Origin: Zingiber officinale
Lineage: Eukaryota > Streptophyta > Magnoliopsida > Zingiberales > Zingiberaceae
Direction: 5' to 3'
Assembly: GCF_018446385.1 (NCBI RefSeq)
Contig: NC_056002.1
Span: 30,366,636-30,430,635, forward strand
Length of the DNA: 64,000 nt
Shown here: piece by piece, positions 59,190-64,000 of the stretch
Numbering within the stretch: position 1 is the first letter of the stretch
Layout of the letters: each line of letters begins with the position of its first letter
The notes under the pieces: model-generated
Database searches by the model: none
Told to the model about the DNA's origin: nothing
Seen by the model: only the letters and a program-made list of their open reading frames with translations
Position numbers and translations under genes: made by a program

Positions 59190-61194
59190 AGGTCGACGGC
59201 ATTTGGACTCAGTCAAGCTCGATATGTAAGTCTTCATTCTTGACAATCTTGGTTACGTTAAAACACATCGGTCAGCAGCTCGAGGGCCCTTAGGTACTCT
59301 GGGTCCTTATATCGAGTATCGACCGAGCGATGACAGATCTAGTAAGTCTATTTGCCAGTCAGTCGAGAAAATAAAAGGGTTTGGTGGTTTTAGATAGAAG
59401 AATTGATTCTTCCACCCCTTGTGAGATGAAGGAAATCCATCTAGGAAGTGGCAGCCCATTCAGGCCATAAAGTGAAATGCACCGATCTCTGTTCGCTTGG
59501 GATGATAAAAAAATGAGGGAAGAAAATTGGGATCAAGGATATTTGATACAGTCTGAAGATTACCATCACTCCGCTTAGAATCCTAAAAGCATTAGGGGCT
59601 AATTGATGAAGAGGTATGGGAAATATTCGGACAGCTTCCAAAAAAACTCGGGGATTGGAAATTGGAGCCCATTCTCAAGTTGGTGATAGAAAAATGTAAA
59701 GTAACCTAGAGGAGGCATGTACGACACCTAATATATCCTAGGCATACGGATCCGATAATCAGGTAAGATGTCAAAATTTAGCCGCATCTCGATGTGGTGT
59801 TCTCTGGGTAGCAAAGAACAACTCCACTCATACCATAGGGAGAGAAAAAGGCTACCGGCATTAGAGGAAGGAAAGGACAATAATCGAGGCACCTCAAAAG
59901 ACTTACAAGCGAACGGCTAAATTCTAACTCAAGTGACAGGTGGACACTATAATGGTGGCTGAAGCGTAGATGAAAGTTGAAGATGAAGGCGTAGGGAAAA
60001 TGACTCTTGCTCCTCATCTCCTTAATTTATAGCCTCACTCGTCTACCACAGCCACTGGATCGAGGATCCTTGAGGTGCAGGGTCATCTCTCAACCATCAG
60101 ATCAGGTGCAAAAACTAGGATAAATCCTCAGTCATCATTATGCTTGTGAAAGATGATCATCCCATCTCATCGCATCGTTTGACGCAACCTCAAGGCTCGT
60201 ACCCAACCCTACGCCTATGACATCAAGTTGCATGAAGTTTGCGCGGGTGTAACCAATCAATAGGGTGTATACCTCCTTCGACTGGACTTGATGGAAAGAC
60301 TTGTGATGTATTGGAATGATGGGGCTCCACGTGTCCCCCCAAAAGGTTAAGATATATGCTTATGTGGGCAAAAGTAAGGGTAAAGATATCTTATGACTAG
60401 TAGGGGTTATTGCCCCCATTCGGACTGGCCAAGAGATGTAGGTTATGACCGCCTGGACGTGACCGCTTGGGCATTATTTCAACCAAGCATCACTCCTAGT
60501 CGTGGGAAATACCATGCTTGATCAACCGACTTTGGTAAGGACATGTGCCTTAGCCCACCCGATCGACCATAGTAAAACCGTATGCCATGGTTCTCCCGAT
60601 CGGTTATGCGACATTTATGAGATCTGTTTTCGGGATCTTAATCCCATCTAGTCAAGGCAACCAAAAAGCCTCCCAAATTCATATTTATAATTAATATGCC
60701 TTAACACCGGTCATTTGTACATTGAAGATGAAGAATCAATGTGGGAAAATCATCAATGCGCCAAGAAGATATGAACTCCAGTGAAAGTAATGAATAATTA
60801 TTAATAAGGGGAAGGGAAAGAGCCACTAAAGGTAGCGTAAAGATCATTAATACATAGAAGGTGAGGAAGAAGGAATATTAGTTCATATTTTCCTCCATCT
60901 TCTCTGCTGGTTCTGACTTAAGCATCGGTGGCAACACTGGGACATCTCGGCACCATTCCCTTTTCCTTGATCTTTAATCTTCTCCATATTTTCCTCCATC
61001 TTCCCGCTGGTTCTGACTTAACATCTCAGCACCATTCTAACCCTTTTCTTTGATCTTTAATCTTCTCCTGACTTTTCAGGCGACAGCAATCCCACCTCCT
61101 AAAACTCCTCTATACAGTTCCTGTGATAGCAATTGACACGTCCACAACCTTCTTGTTGGATCTCCTTCTAAAAGTCTTGGCGCAAGATCAATGA
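59190..61194. mobile_element. Gypsy-type element fragment, second copy
   Basis: Parallel to 34569-36183 plus 42110-42216, without the hAT or solo LTR. It carries the minus-strand transposon-domain remnant (LHQLAPNAFRILSGVMVIF at about 59525-59600) and MRSKSHFPYAFIFN (59976-60017). LTR-like sequence follows through AAAAGTCTTGGCGCAAGATC at 61194. An internal partial duplication of TCTTTAATCTTCTCC text lies near 60980-61070. No intact protein or clean duplications were found. Confidence 0.6.
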
Positions 61195-61334
61195 ATATAA
61201 TTTATAAACTTTATTCGCAAATATAATTCATAGACCGTTAATCTTTTCTCAAAGGAGAACAAAAATAAGAATTAAAAACATCTGTTGGAAAAAGTTATCT
61301 GGAAATAGGAGATTATGATCAAACCTCAAAAGTT

Positions 61335-63206
61335 TTAGAAGGGCTCAATGTTCCAAACAACAGAAGATCCCACTCTACGAAACACACATGTATGGAACTG
61401 TTTGATGACTCCCCCCACCAAAGCCATTGCTGCAAGACTGGGAAACTGCTTCATGGTTTCATGGCTTTTAGTGAGGTGTGAATTTGCTGCCTCACATGAA
61501 GCTGGAGTACCATCAACGACAGCTTCATTCCTTAGAGTGTTTTTGCAGCACCATCTCTGCATCCAAGTGCAGAAATTCTCCATCGATATGCCGGAAGAGA
61601 ACCTTGAATTTGTCATTCGTTTCTTCAAGTTCACTGCCTCTTTCTCCTTAGGACTGATGGGTATCTCGTAGCATGTTTGTCCACTTGGTGGACCATCTCC
61701 AGTTTTGAACTTGTTGCTGCCAATGGCTGGAGAAGCTACGGGTTTGGATTGGAGGCGCTTAAGCCATCTGCTGCAGGCTTCTGAATCTAATAATACTCCA
61801 GGATCACAGCTTTCAGCATGTATTTCCTTGTAGACTGGATGTGATAACTTTGTGTCAGTTTCCATATAAATGCTAGTTGATGGCTCTTTTGGTGAAGTCG
61901 ATCGTGATTGATCTTTCGTCAATTCAAAAACCTGAAGATCCTGCACAATCTGGAATTAGTATGATGATTTGGCAATGAATTCAAGCTTGCATACTGCTGC
62001 TTCAGCATATAAGCATTCTATCTGAAACAATAAACTCATGCATGTGTACCTTTTGTAGCCCCTCAGAACTGCAGCCTGCAAAGTAAAAGCAAAACAAAGT
62101 TCAGAAAAATGTGTGGAAACATCTTAATTGTATAACTCTTATTAGAAACAAAATGGTTGGATTGTGTTCCTATTATTGTTGTCGATACAAACGGTTAAGA
62201 ACATATCCTCCTGTGAGAACTGTGTAAAAATAATGATCTTGCAATATTCTAAATATTTATTTTGCTTACCATCTGGTCTTTTAGGTACAGTTAGCATCTC
62301 ATAAACAGCAATTCTTTGGCCTTTGGTGGAGTTTGAAGAATCCATATTTATTTGTTTCCCAGGAGACAATCTCACACTCGTATTCTTGGCCATTAAAAAT
62401 GCTTTTCCTGCATCAGATAACCTTGGTTGTCCTTCCCTTGTGTTTTTCATAGTGCTGGAGGAAGAAGGAATTTTCAGCATTTGGAGATCACATGACGAAT
62501 TATGCCCAAGATCATCAAATCTCTTTAAACTAACAGAATCTTTCCAAGTCAGCAATAGACTACTACTAGAAAAGTTTACACGATTTACTTCACTTCCTTC
62601 AAGTCGAGATGAGGATGGACAACGTCCTCCTTCTAGATTAAGTGTACTGAAAAAAGGTCTTGTGCTTGATCTTTGTTTTTCACATTGGCCAATTTGCCAT
62701 TGAGCAGTTGATCCTTCAATATCGTCCACACAACTCAAAGAACCTTTAACAGCAATGTGAGGCTGCATATCTTGATTCAGACACTTCATGTTTGTCTGTG
62801 GTTCAAATTGATGTTCTTCTGATGCAAATTGAACAACATGAGATATTTGACTAGTTCTATAGCTAGATTCAGCTGATTGTTGAACTTCAACAGGTAGGGC
62901 TACTTTACTGAAACCAAATCTGTATATTTTTTTGTATTCGGAGACACTTCCCTGATTCATAACACTTTTCAGCGTTTTGAATTTTCCAGATTCCAGAGTA
63001 TCGACTTGCAAGCGCTTGACTTTTTCATGAACTTCTGCTTTGCTTGAACTAGAAACAGCGAAACACTGATGGTTACGAGGAACTGATTTAGTTGCTTCTC
63101 TTGTCCAGCGTTTGATCCACTGTGAATGATATTGAACATTGGGTGCTCTAACGGTTTCATCACCCATATTATTCTCCTTATGTTGATAGGTACACTCAGC
63201 CATCAT
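61335..63206 (-). CDS. PCH1/PCHL-like protein (phytochrome-associated), probable
   Basis: Three exons on the minus strand: 62270-63206, a 26-nt micro-exon at 62050-62075, and 61335-61940. Borders are GT-AG, phases agree, and 522 residues result. The start ATG (63204-63206) has an in-frame TGA nine bases upstream. The protein is low-complexity and Ser-rich, with repeated tryptophan motifs: QWIKRW (29-34), RWLKRLQ (379-385) and TWMQRWC (446-452). The conserved tail is QFPSLAAMALVGGVI then FRRVGSSVVWN. That pattern fits the plant PCH1/PCHL family (sometimes listed as F-box family protein, though no F-box is seen). Its members bind phyB and stabilise photobodies, controlling hypocotyl growth by day length. 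The family call comes from memory of the C-terminal pattern; the gene structure itself is firm. Confidence 0.68.
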
Positions 63207-63570
63207 ATTTATTCAAATATCGGTTGCTGCACGATCTTCCACCACCGACACCTGAGGTAATTCATTAGTTGAGGAATCATGACCACGTTCAAAAGTCAGA
63301 ACAATAAATCCATGCACCAAAAGTAGGCTGAAGTGTTTTTTTCTTGATAAGTTAAGAAACAAGAAAGAACTCTCATGTTTAACATTCTGTAAAAGTGTTT
63401 GCTCAGCACTTTGTATGACTAAAAATCCGATAAAAACTGAAAGAAGTAAACAAAGAAAAACATTAACCTCAAGTATGCTAGTGATAATGAGATTATAGTT
63501 AATCTAAGTCTGATAGAGAGTTCATACACAATTGAAGGCATAGATATTCGGAATTGTTTCTAGCTGATAC
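63207..63570 (-). other. Upstream region of the PCH1-like gene
   Basis: Probable 5'UTR and promoter. A CACCTGAGGTAATTC stretch near 63250 is of uncertain meaning. No other feature is seen before the LTR at 63571. Confidence 0.45.
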
Positions 63571-63834
63571 TGTAGAATCGTTGCGCTAGAGGGGGGTGAA
63601 TAGTGCTCGTGACTTTCACGTTCATTTTTAAAAACAATCGAAAAGAGTAAAGGCAGTGGAATGAAGACACAACAAAACAATCACAAACACCAAGAGTTAC
63701 TTGTTTCGGAGCCTATAGCGATTCCTACTCCAAGGACTGCACGTGAAAGTGCTTTCGATGGACAATCACTAATCAATCGAACGAAGTACAAGTACAATGA
63801 TTACAAGTAATTATAAAAATTAAAGAATACCAAC
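63571..63834 (-). mobile_element. SIRE-type LTR end, minus strand
   Basis: TGTAGAATCGTTGCGCTAGAGGGG at 63571, then GGTGAATAG. The purine-rich GAGGGGGGTGAATAG signature is the reverse of the CTATTCACACCCCCC-type end of the SIRE LTRs at 22520-22562 and 32095-32139. A different family member; the rest is cut by the next LTR. Confidence 0.6.
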
Positions 63835-64000
63835 TGTTAGAATCCGGGGTAGTTTTGATGTGGTCAACCAAATTTTGTTAGGTCCTGTTGTATTTGATCC
63901 TTGTGTCTAAGTGTGTAAGAGCTTAAGAACACAAGAAGTCGAGCGAAAGACGCACCTAACGAGAAGGACGGCACAGGAGAGAGTCAACGGACTCGGTGCG
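63835..64000 (+). mobile_element. Another LTR start running off the window
   Basis: TGTTAGAATCCGGGGTAG followed by TTTTGATGTGGTCAACCAAA and TTAGGTCCTG, the style of SIRE-type LTR starts. The element continues beyond 64000. Confidence 0.5.

Noticed and set aside
61348..61671. Plus-strand 107-codon frame
   Set aside because: Shadow of the PCH1-like last exon on the opposite strand.

Overview
The window looks like plant nuclear DNA: spliced genes with GT-AG introns, chloroplast-targeting sequence, plant-specific families (COR413, SKIP14-type F-box, PCH1-like), and layer upon layer of LTR retrotransposons. It is certainly an angiosperm. A monocot, perhaps Zingiberales, is only an impression from the LTR types. 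About three quarters of the window is mobile-element sequence.

Layout. (1) 1-1812: minus-strand Gypsy-type LTR and gag start, with two tandem-repeat blocks. (2) 1.8-10.5 kb: gene island with two apparently intact minus-strand genes, an endosulfine (ENSA/ARPP-19) family PP2A inhibitor (CDS 2146-3080, 5'UTR exon near 5.06 kb) and a six-exon chloroplast inner-envelope cold-regulated protein, COR413IM (7415-10030). (3) 10.6-21.2 kb: a nest of insertions. A Gypsy fragment is followed by a truncated minus-strand copia element (11332-14377), then an LTR-like element starting at 14378. That element contains a minus-strand SIRE-type solo LTR (14799-19296, TSD atagt), which in turn contains a copia solo LTR (16509-19200, TSD ccttg). 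(4) 21.2-32.1 kb: one SIRE/Maximus-type copia element on the plus strand, with truncated 5' LTR, gag-pol in one frame broken only by nonsense codons, an env-position ORF with a predicted intron, repeated polypurine tracts and a full 3' LTR. (5) 32.1-42.2 kb: a Gypsy (possibly Tat-like) fragment split by a copia solo LTR (TSD cttgg) and by a 5.9-kb hAT element that itself carries a copia LTR piece. (6) 42.4-55.3 kb: the last two exons of a Nudix hydrolase gene, then a dismantled F-box SKIP14-like gene. The F-box gene has frameshifts in exon 1, an 853-bp foldback element in exon 2 and a complete 7.9-kb copia element (46989-54861, TSD acttt) in intron 2. (7) 55.3-64.0 kb: mostly anonymous DNA with tandem repeats, a second copy of the Gypsy fragment (59.2-61.2 kb), an intact-looking minus-strand PCH1/PCHL-like gene with a 26-nt micro-exon (61335-63206), and SIRE-type LTR ends at the right edge.

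The host genes are unrelated single-copy-type genes and form no operon or pathway. I see no convincing new host system. The most unusual material is in the SIRE-type element: arrays of short palindromes with co-varying outer bases, one set in the LTRs and another just upstream of the spliced env-position ORF. Next comes a 51-bp dyad that keeps its symmetry in five copia LTR copies. All similarities are judged by eye from motifs; no database or alignment was run.
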